Source of the DNA: Antitrichia curtipendula
Lineage: Eukaryota; Streptophyta; Bryopsida; Hypnales; Leucodontaceae
Length of the DNA: 64,000 bases
Direction of reading: 5' to 3'
NCBI GenBank assembly: GCA_951230915.1
Contig: OX579633.1
Location: 25,826,574 to 25,890,573 of the forward strand
Below the pieces are notes generated by a model that did not search any database, was not told where the DNA came from, and saw nothing but the letters and a program-made list of their open reading frames with translations. The translations under genes and the position numbers were made by a program. This document shows positions 11,541 to 22,447 of this stretch, piece after piece (the first letter of the stretch is position 1; each line of letters begins with the position of its first letter).

Positions 11541-12080
11541 CCCTTGAACCACAAGCCACCCAAGCATGCCCGGACTACCAGGCCCGACACCCAAGCAACT
11601 CCCGCCCTTCAATCTCTACCGTTCAGGGCGTGGAGGGCCTAGATGTAAGGAGCCCTCCTTGGAATTCAAAGCTGGTTGCTTGGCTAAACTTCACTTAAGT
11701 GCTAATCGTAAGCTTCACTCCACTATAAGAGCACTAGTCCCTGGAGTGCAGAAGCATTGGAGTCCTTGGAGTGTTGGAAAGAGTCCTTGGAGTATATTCT
11801 TTATGCCCTGGAAGTTGTGTTTTGCAGCCGCGGAGTTAAAGGAGGTGAACTTGTAAGGTGAATAGTGCGTGAATAGTGCGCATTTTTTACCTGGCTCGAG
11901 TGCAGCAGAGAGCGGCTTTGATGTTCCAGCAACTTTTAGCGAAGCCACCCAAAGTGGCTCCAGAGGACGAGTTTCATCTAGGGAAAAGGCATCGGACGGC
12001 TCCGAAGTTGCATGTGTGAGAGACTAATTTTTGTTTTGTTGCACGCTCCTCTCCTCCTGCGATCTAAGCGTGGTGTGAGA
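11541..12080 (+). other. GC-richer segment upstream of F-box copy 1
   Basis: Base composition rises sharply here. An open frame at 11566-11856 has no recognisable domain. The text near 12050-12085 (gcgatctaagcgtggtgtga) resembles 22650-22675 (gtgatcttagcgtggtgtga), so a promoter-like or repeat-derived block may be shared between loci. It could be the promoter region of F-box copy 1, but no TATA box or start site can be fixed. Confidence 0.35.
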
Positions 12081-12084
12081 GTTC

Positions 12085-12211
12085 ACTACACCAGGAGCAA
12101 CGGAGAGTTCATTGAGAGTTCATAAAGCATCTTGATTACGGACAATTCAATAGAAATTGACGCTGCCACGGAGAGTTCATGGCGCCTGGAGCAAGGGAGT
12201 TTATTTCCAAC
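12085..12211 (+). promoter_or_regulatory. leader/promoter with GGAGAGTTCA repeats, copy 1
   Basis: The motif GGAGAGTTCA and variants recur several times just upstream of the F-box leader. The equivalent region of copy 2 (27325-27490) has more and cleaner copies, spaced about 12-30 bp. The arrangement suggests a short tandem array in the promoter or 5' untranslated exon. Role unknown. Confidence 0.4.
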
Positions 12212-12595
12212 TAGTGTGCCCTGTGCCGTTGTCATAGCCAAAATCAAAGTAAAATTAATTTTCTAATTTTTTAATGCATGAAAACTTTGAAATTCAATAA
12301 CTTTTACACCGTGCGTCAAGATGCCACGAAACCAAGCCCATGTGCCCCTCCTCACCAAGGGCTTTCCAACGGTACCAAGAACATGACCGAAATATAAGTA
12401 AAAGTAATTTTTTAATTTTCTAGGACCAAAAATAACTCAAAAATCTATAACTTTCCCACCATGAGTCAGAACGCCACTAAACCAAGGCCGTGCACCCCTC
12501 CTTGCTGAGAGCTTTCTGACGGTACCAAGCACGGGACTGGGGGACGCAGAGACCGGGAGATCTCAACGTGACAAACCAAACCAACATGCTAATTT
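12212..12595 (+). repeat. copy-1-specific insertion with internal tandem duplication
   Basis: Between tttatttccaa and a T-rich tract, copy 1 carries about 380 bp absent from copy 2 (which joins at about 27500). The inserted sequence consists of two imperfect repeats of about 150 bp. Shared landmarks are caagatgccacgaaaccaag against cagaacgccactaaaccaag, and aacggtaccaagaac against gacggtaccaagcac. No coding potential is evident, and TSDs are not clear. Confidence 0.65.
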
Positions 12596-12686
12596 TTTTT
12601 CCGCAAGTTACTGTGTTGCTGCGTTTGCTTCGCAATTTCCGTGTTGTGGAGTTCAGCTTTTAAGTAATTGCGCTCGTACTGTACAG

Positions 12687-13207
12687 GTAATCTTCTGTCT
12701 GATATTCTTAGTTTTCAATGTAAGTACTGCAATTCTGCTGGTTTGCATTCTTGTTTTGCGACTGGGTTTGCGGTTGGGTTTGCGATTGGGTTTTGTTGCT
12801 TTCGTTCTAGGGTTTTGAGTAAACTTTGTCTTTGACTGAATTCCACATTTCAAGTTTGTTTGATTAATTTGTCAGCAATTTGTGCTGTGGGTTTTAGGGT
12901 TTAGGGTTCAAGTTGCCAGGGTCCATGTGAATTTGTAGTCTTCTGTGAGCGATGTGATTTTACTTACATGCTCTTTGAGCTCTGATTGTCCTTGCACTGG
13001 TTCCCTGGGCTGCATTTCCTTGTTTGTTGACACTTGTTCAGCTTGCTCCAATTTTACCGGAAACATGACTTCAATGTTTTCTGTTGCAAGTGCAGGTTAC
13101 ACTGAATCCGCAATTGTGAAGAAGTGACGCAATTTCATTGTGTAGTTTGATTTTGGAACTTGAAGAACTTCAGGTTGAGCAATTCCCATTTTATAGCCCT
13201 TCTGCAG
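12687..13207 (+). promoter_or_regulatory. 5' leader intron with telo-box, F-box copy 1
   Basis: A leader exon ends at 12686 (gtacag|gtaatc) and the next exon starts at 13208 (ttctgcag|attgacc), giving a 521-bp intron in the 5' leader. It holds the telo-box GTTTTAGGGTTTAGGGTTC at 12891-12909, a motif common in plant 5' leaders. The corresponding intron of copy 2 (27595-28115) differs at only about four positions by eye. Confidence 0.6.
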
Positions 13208-13220
13208 ATTGACCGCAACG

Positions 13221-15614
13221 ATGGATTCTTTCTTGGATGCTCTTCACAGTGCTCTTCAGAAGCAGATGCAATCGGAGACGATGGACGACCTAAGGCCATC
13301 GTCTTTAGCAAACGTTTGCACTCTTTGCAACGCGAGGATTATTGAAGGACGGACAGCTTCAAAGCTTGGGCCTTTATCCGAGCGACTGGGACGGATAATC
13401 GTGAAGCTCGGAATTCTAGCCATCGCCAGTAATGTGGTTAGTAGTGAGGATCCGTTTCGGAACCTAAGCGACGACATTCTGCAGCACATCCTCGCCAGGC
13501 TGCCTCTGTTTCCCCTTAAGGCCGCGAAGAAGGTGTGCAAGCGATGGGCGTGGGTGACCACCACACCGGAGTTCAAGATTTTGCGCAAGAAGCTAAAGCC
13601 TAAACCGCGTCTGGTTCCTTGTGGAATCAGCTATCTGAGTCTCAGCAAGTCTCAATGGTTTGCGTATGATGTGGAGAACGATGCGTGGGTGCCGCTTCCG
13701 GCTCTGCAGTTACCGGCTCATAACTACGGCTCTTTAGCAGGTATTGGAAATGGTGGCCATACACCTTGTTTTTGAATACTGTTTTATGAACACACTGAAA
13801 TTACAAGAGCTGTTAACGTTCTCCTCTGTATGAACGTTAGAACTATAGATTGAAGTATAGAACTGTAGAAAATACAAGAGCTGTTAAACAAGAACTATGG
13901 ATTGAAATCTGTACTAAACGTCTCCTCTGTATAAACGTTAACAATAGATTGAAATTTAAACTAACTGTGAATATTCTTGATAGCAGTTGCCAGTGGAGTG
14001 GTGTTCGCCGTTGCTGGGCCTGGTGACGACAGGCTTTTGTACAAGCTGACGAGCTTCGCGTCCTCGGCTGAGTCTTTTGGAGAGTCGTGGTACGAGACTC
14101 CCGTTATGACTTTCCCCCGGTCGTCCCCGGTGGTGAGTGTGGCCCTGGGCGCTGGCATGGGGCATAAAGTGGTGGTGGCTGGCGGGGGGTCGGATGATAG
14201 GGATGATGACAGGGCTGGACACAGGGCTGTGGAGGTCTTTGATTCTGAAATTGGTAAGTGGTTTGCAGTTCTCTGTCAATGCCATTAATTGATCATGGAT
14301 TTATACTTCTGTTGTAATGCTGTGTAGGAGACTTGTTTGCAAAGTGAAACCTTTCTTCATGAATGAGTCATTGATTTGTCTTTGCAGATGTAGTCATCAA
14401 CATTATGGTTTGTTAACCCAGTACATCGGGAATCTATGAGTTTTTCAACACCCGGTATTCAGTGTTTTGATAATGGATTAGATAACCTTCGAGAAACGGG
14501 TGGCCCGAGAATGTTATTGGACGTAATGCCATGTCGTTTCATTGAATTTGGAACTTCAAAATTTTTATTTTTTGGTTGATTGAAAGGCTCACATGGAGCA
14601 TAGGTTTTATGTTTTGTTTGAGAGTGTGACTGAGTTCCTTGAAATTCAGACTTGGCATTAAGGCTTGATCAGTGTGATCGCACTGCATCACTTCCGTTGG
14701 GTCAAGTCCACATGGCATGGATAACAAGTAAAACTTTCTTTGTGTCATGGACTTCTAAGCAGTAGTACTTGGGAGTAGACTTCATTGCCGTACAGGATGT
14801 CTGAAGGTTGCCCGAATGAAGAAAAGTGTTCTTCAAATTTTCTTACCATTCTTCTAGTCTGGTAAAGGCATGTTCGTGCTTGGTGTTAAGAAGTGTTACG
14901 AATGAATCTAGGTATACATTTACATTGGATTTACTTTGCTAACATCATTCCTACATCGAAGTGCAAACACACCTTCCATTAAGCCTCTTATTTTGCACTA
15001 GTTTTGTGCTCAGGGCACTTTCAATGACGACTGCAGGTACTTGGGAGTCCTATGGTGACCTGCCGGAGGAATTCTCGGTATACAACTCCGCGAATTGGAT
15101 GTCAGGACTAGTGTGCGACAACAAATTCTACGTCTCATCAGTTCACAAATTCGAAAATGACAAAGTCCAAATTCACTCTCTGGATTTCTACACCAAGCAG
15201 TGGGCTTCCATCCAGTTGGTGTGTCCCATGGATTTGATGTACAGCCGCATCATGGCTATCGGGACAACACTCGTGGTCGCTGGGTTATGTCAAGATGAAA
15301 ATGGGGACTTTGCAGTGAAGCTCTGGAAAGTTGATTTGAAGACCCTTAGCTTGATTCAGATTGGGTTGATGCCAAGGGGATGGGCTGTCTTGCTTGAAGG
15401 ACTACTAGAAAATTTTATACCCTTGGCGTTTCTGGTGGATGAGAATTTGGTGTATGTCTACATGGATGTCTTTATGAGAGTTGGGCAGCTCGTCGTGGCA
15501 GAGGTTTCACTGGAAGAGTGCAAAACTTATTGGCGTATTTTGCCAGCTGTACGGAGTCCGATGCCTTATGATGAGGGGTTGATCACTTTTTGCGCTTCTA
15601 TTAGTTTTGCATAA
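13221..15614 (+). CDS. F-box/kelch-like protein, copy 1
   Basis: There are three coding exons: 13221-13740, 13987-14253 and 15037-15614. Splice sites are cag|gtattg, gcag|ttgcc, ttg|gtaagt and gcag|gtactt. Phases agree and give 454 residues ending in TAA. Residues about 77-125 form an F-box (DPFRNLSDDILQHILARLP ... VCKRW ... TPEF). The rest looks like degenerate kelch blades (SGVVFAVAGPGD; KVVVAGGGSDD ... AVEVFDSEIG; TWESYGDLPEEF). F-box proteins act as substrate receptors of SCF ubiquitin ligases through Skp1, and the kelch part would bind a target. A CxxC pair lies near residues 33-36. I start at the ATG at 13221 because it follows the splice acceptor. Copy 1 carries Leu, Lys and Trp where copy 2 has Pro, Met and Ser within the F-box. 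The target is unknown. Confidence 0.88.
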
Positions 15615-15639
15615 ATATCTTGACTCAACAACTTTGGAA

Positions 15640-16725
15640 CCTATCATTAGGGTTTGTAACAAATAGCTTTCAACTGAAGCAATGTATTACGCATGATTAG
15701 ATACATTTATCAGTGTTGCCCACCCCAACTCCGTTGATTTAATTCTGAAGTTGCCGCAAAGAATGTGCTGAGACTCGGAACAGCCTTCGATGCAGCGCCG
15801 CATCAGCAAAACTTACGAACCGTTGGTGAAGCCGCCGGGGATTCAGATAGGGTTTGGCGAAGATCGGGTTTGCTGGCCGCGTGAGAGATGGGCAGAATCG
15901 GGTTTGGCGAGAGAAGCTTGGGTTTCGTGTCCGAGTGGGGTTTCGTGGTCGTCGCCTGAGAGTTTGGGTGCGTGGGGACCTAGGACTGCTTTAGGTATGA
16001 CGCTTTGTCGTGGTTACTTGTTTTTCAAATTTTGTCGTTCGCTTTCATATCGCTGTAGGGCTGCTTTCGTTTGTATATTACTGCACTGTCTGGAGTTTGA
16101 TAGAAAGTTGAATGCTAGTAGGCACAGCATGGTTTGGAGGAACTTGATCTGTGTTTCGAGAAATTTGTGTCTGGAGAGTTTGAAATCTGTTATTGAAATT
16201 TGTCCACCGAGTATTGCACAATGGTGGCTTCATTCGCATCTGCAGGATGCCAGCTTGTTTTTTTATCTTACATAGTTGCTTGACAATGCTCTTCCTTGAT
16301 AGTTTACTTGTAAATTAGCATCTGCAGTTCTGCTGTGCTTTTACTGCTTGATAATTGCTTGGTTGTTATTACAACCCAATGTGATCTTATGTTAGAATCG
16401 AACTGCATTGATCTTGATGCACAAATTTCATCGTTAGGCCAGGAGAAAAGTGATTTGGGGGGCATAATAAGAAGTCTGAGGTTGAATTAGGGTTTGGATT
16501 CTCTTATTGAAGTACTGTACTGATTGAAAATTGGTGTTGCTTGCAGAGTCGCAGGTCGATGCGATTAATTGAGTTGCACATGAATCTTGGTGGAGCCAAT
16601 TCTATGATTCTTTAGGAATTAATCATCAACTATAGATAATTGTGCTTGCCGACTTTACATCAAGTTTGAGCAACTTAGGTCGGCTTCTGGTCTAAAGCAT
16701 GCCTCTAGAATGTGTACATTGTGCG
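15640..16725 (+). other. diverged downstream half of duplicated segment, copy 1
   Basis: Homologous to 30545-31440 but with about 8% differences and several indels, including about 50 bp extra in copy 1 near 16635-16685. An open frame at 15790-16275 starts MQRRISK, like the one at 30606-30857, then diverges by frameshift. A GT donor-like site (tttag|gtatga) follows in both. It may be a 3' exon, a separate transcript, or non-coding. I do not recognise it. Confidence 0.4.
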
Positions 16726-16905
16726 TGAGGCTCTAATGTTACCTTAAATTTGAGCACCGATATGAGCACCGATTTGTTGCAATCAACAAACTGTGTCACT
16801 TGCATCATGTTGGTGGTGGGCTTTGCATGTACTTTGGTTGAATGAAAATTTTGAAGTTCATTTTACAGTAGCTCTAGTGTACCCCTATGAGAATAGTTTT
16901 TAAAG

Positions 16906-18173
16906 TTAACCCCTCATTGTCTTAGGGGACAAAAAGTGTCCTCTTATAGTGTGACAGTCCAATTTGAAGTGTTGTAACTTTTGCATCTATTTTCCAAATT
17001 CAATAAAACTTGTTGGGAAAGTTGCACATACAAGTCTATTGAACATGTAGGTTTGTTTTGGCAAGTTCATGTTGAAATATTTTACTTTTCTCAGTTCAAC
17101 AATTCACCAGGGAGATGGGAAATTTTCGTTTTCGGCACTTTACAAGGACACTACCAATTTTGGATTGATTCTTTCTATTCATGTGTAAATGCATTCCTTT
17201 TCCTAATTTTTTTCAAAATTTTTTTTTTCAAATTTTTAGAATTAGTTGTAAATAATTTTTTAAATTTCGACATCTTTCCAAGTTTTTCCAAGTTATTTAT
17301 GAAATTGACCTACACATACAATAGTTTCTATGGTAAAATCTTTAGATCAATCCAAGACGTTTTGAATTTGTAAAAGCCATTCAAAGTTCACAGGTTCAAT
17401 TTGAGTTCACCACACTGCATCGTGATGGCTGCAACTTTGGGGGCTTGTATCTTTGTCATCAAATTATTTTTTTCAAAAAAATTTGTTGAGTTTTGTTCCC
17501 CTTAAAGCCTAATAATTGCGGTAAAATTTTCATGTCAATCCAAGTTGTTTTGAATGTTTGGGAGCAATTCAAAGCTCAAAATCCACACATTTTTGCATTA
17601 TAGTGAACTTTGGTGGCTTATAACTTCTTCATACAAAGTCCATTTTCATTATTTTTTTTATTGAAAAAGTTGCACATACTAGTCTAGTTTTTGTTGTTAA
17701 AATTTCATATCAATCCAAGAAGTTATGAGTGAATGAGAAGCATTTTAGTAGTGGGAGGTTTAGCCATAGATGTGATTTTTTACTACTTTTTTCACTGTTT
17801 TTTGACATTTCAAAACAATTTTGCAAACACAATGTGTCTATTTAATGATATTTTCTTACACCAATGTGTTTGTATACTGGTTTTGAATCACTTTACATTT
17901 TAAATGTTTTTCATTTGAGTAGGTTTAGAAATCAAATTTCACCTCCAAATGTGTTTTTAGGAAAATTTCAGCATCTTTTTTCAACACTAAAACATTATAA
18001 TCTTCCAATCTATGTAGCCAAATGACCCCAAATTTGATCCACATCATTTGCAACATACACACTACAAGATTGTACGGTTGAGATTTTCATACTTTATTGA
18101 CATTTAGACTTACAACACTTAAAAAGCAATGATGCTTTTAGGCATGTTTGGACCTTGGGCAATGAGGGGTTAA
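16906..18173 (+). mobile_element. TTAA-flanked element, family B
   Basis: TTAA (16906-16909 and 18170-18173) flanks a 1,260-bp element. It begins CCCCTCATTGTCTTAGG and ends CCTTGGGCAATGAGGGG, an almost perfect inverted terminal repeat. The interior is AT-rich, with repeated phrases such as ttcatgtcaatccaagttg and the variant ttcatatcaatccaagaag. No transposase is encoded (the frame 16981-17373 is low complexity). This is a piggyBac-type non-autonomous element by termini and target. Confidence 0.8.
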
Positions 18174-19375
18174 CATCCAACAACAAAATGACACTTGTAC
18201 TTGTTTGTACTTGATCTTGGGTTTCCACACTTTTGACACAGTTTTTTCACAATGTGCCCAAAAGACAATGGCAATGACAATGAACTCAAAAGAGGCTCAA
18301 AAGAATTGAACACCTCACAACAGCATAGGACCATTGCTTTCAATTTGTTGAATGCCTAAAAATAAGGCCATTTTGTAGCCCTATTTTGTTTATAATGAAG
18401 ATGTTCTTCAAATTTGAATTATGAAAGTTTGTATTTTGTATTTCGATGGATTTTTTTAAATGAACAATATGCAGATTTTACAGATTTTCTCCCTTTCTAA
18501 ATTTTATTTGTCGTCGCATTTCTTCCCTTCATTATTTTTTTCATCACAAGTATTTCCACGTATATGAGTTCAAAGTGTCCAAATTTCATAATGTTTTAAA
18601 ATTCCCAAAACTCTAGTTTTTATCATCACTCTAAACTAAAATGGGCCTCAATTGCAACTATGAAATCAAAGTATCAAAACTTCATAATGTTTCAAAATTC
18701 CAGAAAGTCCTAATTCTTTCACTACTTTAGACATATATAGGGCCTTTGATTGCAACTATCAATCCAAAGTATCTAAATTTCATAATGTTTCAAAATTTCA
18801 AAAAATCTTGTTTTATCATCACTCTAAATTAACATGGGCCTCTGATAGCAACTATGAGATTAAGGTATCCAAATTTCATAATGTTTTGAAATTCCAAAAA
18901 TTCTAAATTTTTTCACGTCTTTCCACATGTATAGGGCCTCTAATAGCAAATTCATTTTTTTCCTTCATTATTTATAAGTTCTTTTTTCTTATATTCTTTT
19001 TAGGAAGTAGAAATGTAAAGCTTTGAGGATCTAAGGCCTTCAATGGTATTTTGTTAGAACCTTTTTTCTTTGAATCAAAAGTGAAATAATTTCCTATTTA
19101 CTTGCTCGATATTCTTTGCCTACATTAGAATAAAACCGAATTATTTAATTTCACTCCATGAATATGTTGAAAATGATTTATATTTAACTAATATTACTTT
19201 AGAAACTCTTGTAATGTTGTTTCTACACTTACAAGTACTTGAAGGAATATATACAATTAGAAAAAAAGATATTCAATCTTAGATTTTAAAACAAAAAAAC
19301 TTTACATATGACATATGACAAAAAAAAAGGACTGATTGCTATGTTGCCAAATAAGGCAACTTGGTCCTTCAAGGG
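18174..19375. repeat. AT-rich spacer with degenerate internal repeats
   Basis: No gene. From about 18560 to 18950 a unit of roughly 120 bp recurs three or four times with the phrase caaatttcataatgtttcaaa followed by a block ending in gggcctc. The right edge (19361-19375, ttggtccttcaaggg) looks like the terminus of another TTAA element whose left end I could not find. Confidence 0.5.
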
Positions 19376-20300
19376 TTAACCCCTGAAGGACCAAGACCTT
19401 TTTTCTGCCAAAAAACACTCAAAACTGCCATTTGTATAGTAAAAAGTAAAAAACTTTAAATATTGTTTTTCTTCACATCTAACCATAGGATCTTACACCT
19501 AACTAGTATGAGAATGTGTGGAAAAAATTTCAGAATTTTTGACCGCACAGATTGCAAGATATCTGCGTTTAAAGTGAAAAAAACAAGCTTTTCAGCACAT
19601 TGCGGGACTAGAATTTTTGACTTTGAACATTTTCAACTTAAAATTTTTGCACTACAAAGTTTTGAGCTTTAAACCCTTATGGTGGAAAATTGTGTTGAGA
19701 GTGTAGAAAAAAATATTTGATTCAAAAAAACTTGATTTTCATTCTTAAAAAAATTGTTAAGTAGAAGTAGGTATGAGATAGAAAGAAAATCTAAATTATT
19801 AATATCTTTAAAATGGAATTAAAATGCACTAATCCCAATTGTGAGATTGTTCTGGAAAGCAAATTTAATCATGTGGAACTTCTTTTGTTTTAAATGTAAA
19901 AATTGCATTCAGAAATGAATCCTACAAATTATTTTTTCAAAAAGATGCTCTAGTTGCCCGAAAAACAAGATTGTCAATAACTTTCTCATAACACATCCAA
20001 ATGGAATGAATCAAATCTTTCCATGTAGAGAAAAATATAATCTATGAGAAAAAGAAATTTTAAAAATTTAAATTAAATTTTTGAATTTTTTTTGTAGCCC
20101 CCGTCCCTTGTTTTGAGCTTATTTGGGCATAACTTTTGTTCCCGGGCACCGATTGGGAAAAGAATTAAATTTACACAAAGCTAATCAATTTTTCTATCTT
20201 CAGAAAAAGTTTCAAAAAATCAAGAAAAGATTTTAGCCCGTAGATACCTGCCTGAAATCCCATTTGTCCACCGAATAGACAATGGTCCTTTAGGAGTTAA
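19376..20300 (+). mobile_element. TTAA-flanked MITE, family C copy 1
   Basis: TTAA at 19376-19379 and 20297-20300 flanks 917 bp starting CCCCTGAAGGACCAAGACC and ending with the inverted match TGGTCCTTTAGGAG. The frame 19463-19672 appears fortuitous. A 5'-truncated relative spans 60130-62604, where a second element splits it. The internal text (tttgagcttatttgggcata) is shared. Confidence 0.8.
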
Positions 20301-21802
20301 TGAAACTCTTTTTTACAAAAAAAACTTCTCTAATTTATTGTTACTAAAAGTTTGTCCTTCAAATTATCTTAATTTAATTGTATTAATAGTAACTTATTTA
20401 ATTAGATAAATAGACCTAATGATTTAAAAAATTTATATACCTCTGAATTTTTGAAGGAAAGAAAAGGAAATAGAATTGAATGATAAAGCCAAAAATTATA
20501 AGTTTCTTAAAATTATTCAATAAAAGATAAAGAGCATCTTCCTTAGGAGAAAATTTTATCCCAAAGAAGACTAAGAAATTTCACCAAATTATAATTTCAG
20601 GTACAAGATTTTTCATTGAAAGAACAATTTGTAAAATTGTGTCCACATTCCATAAATGACTTTTCTATACATTGGTGTGATCAATTACCTTGTATTCCAT
20701 AAATTCTATTTAGAACATAAAGTAGAAGTGTTAATTCTTTTGGAAAACATTAAAATAGAAAGAATTGATTTAATTTAATTTACACACAAAAAAAAGCCCC
20801 TAATTCTACTAATGAAAAATGAAAAATGATTTGACAACTTTGATGTGTCCATTGTTCTACAATTTTGGTCACTCACTAAATTCTTCAAATGTATAAAAGA
20901 AAATTAAATTTTCTAAAAAATATAATATTTTTTTAACAATACATAATTCCAGCAAAATTATGTAGCAAATAAAGGCTTCTATAAAGTATCAAAATATGCA
21001 AGTCAGAAGTCAATTCAAGTAGAATCCAAAGAAATTATGTAGTGTCCTTAGTAATCTATGAAAGGAAATTAAAAATAGGCAATTGGTTTTCTAGATTTTT
21101 ATATGGTTTTCTAGATTAATATATATTAAGTGGAAAGCTTTGAAACATTCCATTTTGGTTAATGAAATGAAAGTTAAGAAGAGTTTTTGTTTGAGGGTAG
21201 TTATGGAACCTCTACTCTAAAATAAAATAAATTGAGACATCCTTGATTTAACTCAATTTTCAATATTTTTGAAAAAAATAAATATTGGGTGCAAATTGTT
21301 TATTACAACATTACAACCCTTCAGATTGGCATTTTCCAATTTCATAACTACATTCTTGAGAATTTAGTAATTTTGAATCATTCTCCACTTCTTTCTACTT
21401 ACTTTTTAGTTCATATATGTTATACAATTCCAAATAATTAAATTTTTTTTAAGCATATAGCCATCTTGCGTTGAAGAATGAATTTAAAGAGTGACCACCA
21501 TTTTTGACATTTTTTCATACAAATGTGACTTTTTAAAGGTCTTATTTTTTTGTAGTGCCAAATTAAAGATTTGTGTTAATTGAAATGTTAATATCTTGAA
21601 TTCTTTGTGGTGGAAACTTTTGAAACTTTTTCCACATCTTCTAAAATTATTGTACTATAATACCAAATAGTTACGTGTGTCCAACATTTAAAAAAACAAA
21701 AAATGTGGTACTTGTATTAGAAATGGCAGTCTTCGAGCAATTTTAGTGGAAACATAGTCAAATACATTTAGGGGTTAAAATAAGAACTTGATAAGGTTTT
21801 AT
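20301..21802. other. intergenic, no gene recognised
   Basis: AT-rich spacer. At 21764-21776 an isolated terminus-like motif (catttagggg then TTAA) lies 26 bp upstream of the next element. Confidence 0.5.
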
Positions 21803-22447
21803 TTAACCTCTAAATGCCCAAAGCTCCCAAATGTGGTTTTTGCAAGTTAAATAAAATCAAACCAAGTTTTTATTTTTAGTAGTTTATATTTTTGGAAAGT
21901 TATTTTTGAAGTCTAGTTTTAGCATCAAAAATCTGATTTCAAAAATGATTGAGTATGATTTTCTATTCAAGATTTTGTGCAAGGAGGTCTATTGCAATCT
22001 TGACTTTCCGAAGTGTTGAGGGCTCTTGTAAATGAGTCCCAAATACACTAGATCTTGGAGAAAAAATCATATTAGAAATTCATTATAAAAAATTGTAGAA
22101 TAGATCTTGAAAATTTGTAAATTGATTGGGGTTATGCATGTTAGGCCCTTCAACCTCATATTTTTTTGGTGACCAACTTTTTAGATTTGACTTGTGAAAA
22201 AAAGGATTGAAAGACTTCAACTCACTTTTGTAGTTTTAACACCCTCATAATCAAACATTATAATCTTTTAGTCCATAAGTGATATTGTTGTGTTTTCTTT
22301 TGGTAAGTGATTTCTCACATGTCTAGTTTGAATATGTACGGTTACATTTTGAAAAAAATTGGTAAAGCTCATCAAAATGTTGGCTTTTTGTTCAATTTAA
22401 AGCACATTCCTAGAAGCTCAAAGAAGGCCTTGAACATTTAGGGTTAA
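21803..22447 (+). mobile_element. TTAA-flanked MITE, family A copy 2
   Basis: TTAA at 21803-21806 and 22444-22447 flanks 637 bp starting CCTCTAAATGCCCAAAGC and ending TTGAACATTTAGGG. It aligns throughout with 2523-3174, showing a dispersed family of near-uniform length, as expected for a MITE. Confidence 0.8.

Noticed and set aside
12891..12909. True telomere repeat
   Set aside because: Only two to three TTTAGGG units within a leader intron. This is a telo-box, not telomeric DNA.
13256..13588. 110-codon minus frame, and its twin at 28164-28496
   Set aside because: Antisense shadow of F-box exon 2.
13956..14285. Minus-strand frames opposite F-box exon 3 (and at 28864-29193)
   Set aside because: Antisense shadows of the exon, identical in both copies only because the exon is identical.
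14539..14748. 69-codon minus frame (also 29447-29656)
   Set aside because: Lies within intron 3, identical in both copies because the intron is.
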